Of a stretch of 20,987 nucleotides of DNA, positions 20,956 to 20,987 are shown one piece after another (position 1 is the stretch's first letter; each line of letters begins with the position of its first letter). Source of the stretch: Candidatus Nomurabacteria bacterium GW2011_GWF2_43_8 (lineage in GTDB: Bacteria > Patescibacteriota > Minisyncoccia > Phycocordibacterales > UBA9973); the NCBI GenBank assembly GCA_001000035.1, contig LCGX01000008.1, positions 1 to 20,987 of the forward strand, read 5' to 3'. The notes beneath the pieces were generated by a model. That model saw only the letters and a list, made by a program, of their open reading frames with translations, had not been told where the DNA came from and ran no database searches. The translations under genes were made by a program, and so were the position numbers.

Positions 20956-20987
20956 CAAAGTGCCTGCCTTTGGCCGGACGAAGCCGA

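Noticed and set aside
1..20987. UGA recoded as glycine (Gracilibacteria/Absconditabacteria code)
   Set aside because: TGA ends murE, the alpha/beta hydrolase and the SPFH gene at natural family ends, so the standard code applies.
1..20987. CRISPR arrays, transposase genes or a replication origin
   Set aside because: No regularly spaced repeats, transposase-like proteins, dnaA or origin-like repeats were seen.

Overview
The window looks like a chromosomal segment of an ultra-small Candidate Phyla Radiation (Patescibacteria) bacterium, most likely Parcubacteria-like. The evidence is shortened versions of universal enzymes (SecA, MurE, RarA), a DUF1653 protein next to secA, a tandem array of two-helix Patescibacteria-type T4SS pilins, almost no Shine-Dalgarno sequences in the moderate-GC genes, promoters whose -10 box abuts the start codon, and a tRNA without an encoded CCA end. 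Genes end in TGA as well as TAA and TAG, so the standard bacterial code is used and a UGA-recoding lineage is unlikely.

Layout: (1) 1-2928 holds the 3' two-thirds of secA, a DUF1653 gene and rarA. (2) 2959-7489 is a compact cell-wall operon, murE-murD-(alpha/beta hydrolase)-murC, with overlapping or nearly touching ends. MurE carries the DNPR motif of meso-diaminopimelate-adding enzymes. (3) 7508-8969 holds a promoter with a leader, a secreted lysozyme-like protein, a terminator, and a pilin-signal protein with a PsbP-like domain. (4) 8967-10608 (minus strand) holds a four-repeat ribosomal protein S1 with a hairpin-rich leader and a small unknown gene. (5) 10679-14595 holds a degenerate metallo-beta-lactamase-fold protein, a small membrane protein, gyrA and a SAM methyltransferase. 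(6) 14673-18374 holds an N-terminally anchored solute-binding protein with no permease beside it, followed by five genes encoding six pilin-like units. (7) 18398-20001 (minus strand) is a GC-richer cassette with its own promoter, structured leader, strong AGGAGG ribosome sites and terminator, encoding an SPFH-like membrane protein and an unknown membrane-anchored protein. (8) 20014-20987 (minus strand) holds a membrane-anchored IPT/TIG surface protein, tRNA-Leu(TAG) and a structured element cut by the window end.

The genes cover peptidoglycan precursor synthesis and remodelling, protein export, and an extensive surface apparatus (pilins, solute-binding protein, TIG adhesin-like protein), as expected for an episymbiont that relies on cell-surface contact.

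The most interesting signals are: a two-unit pilin that occurs once as a fused gene and once as an in-frame pair separated by a single stop codon; the self-contained, compositionally foreign SPFH cassette whose -35 box lies inside the preceding gene's terminator hairpin; recurring leaderless promoters; short palindromes inserted in frame in murE, murD and gyrA; and a dispersed inverted repeat ending in ATTTCTAACGGGATG at two gene starts. No gene-free stretch exceeds 300 bases.
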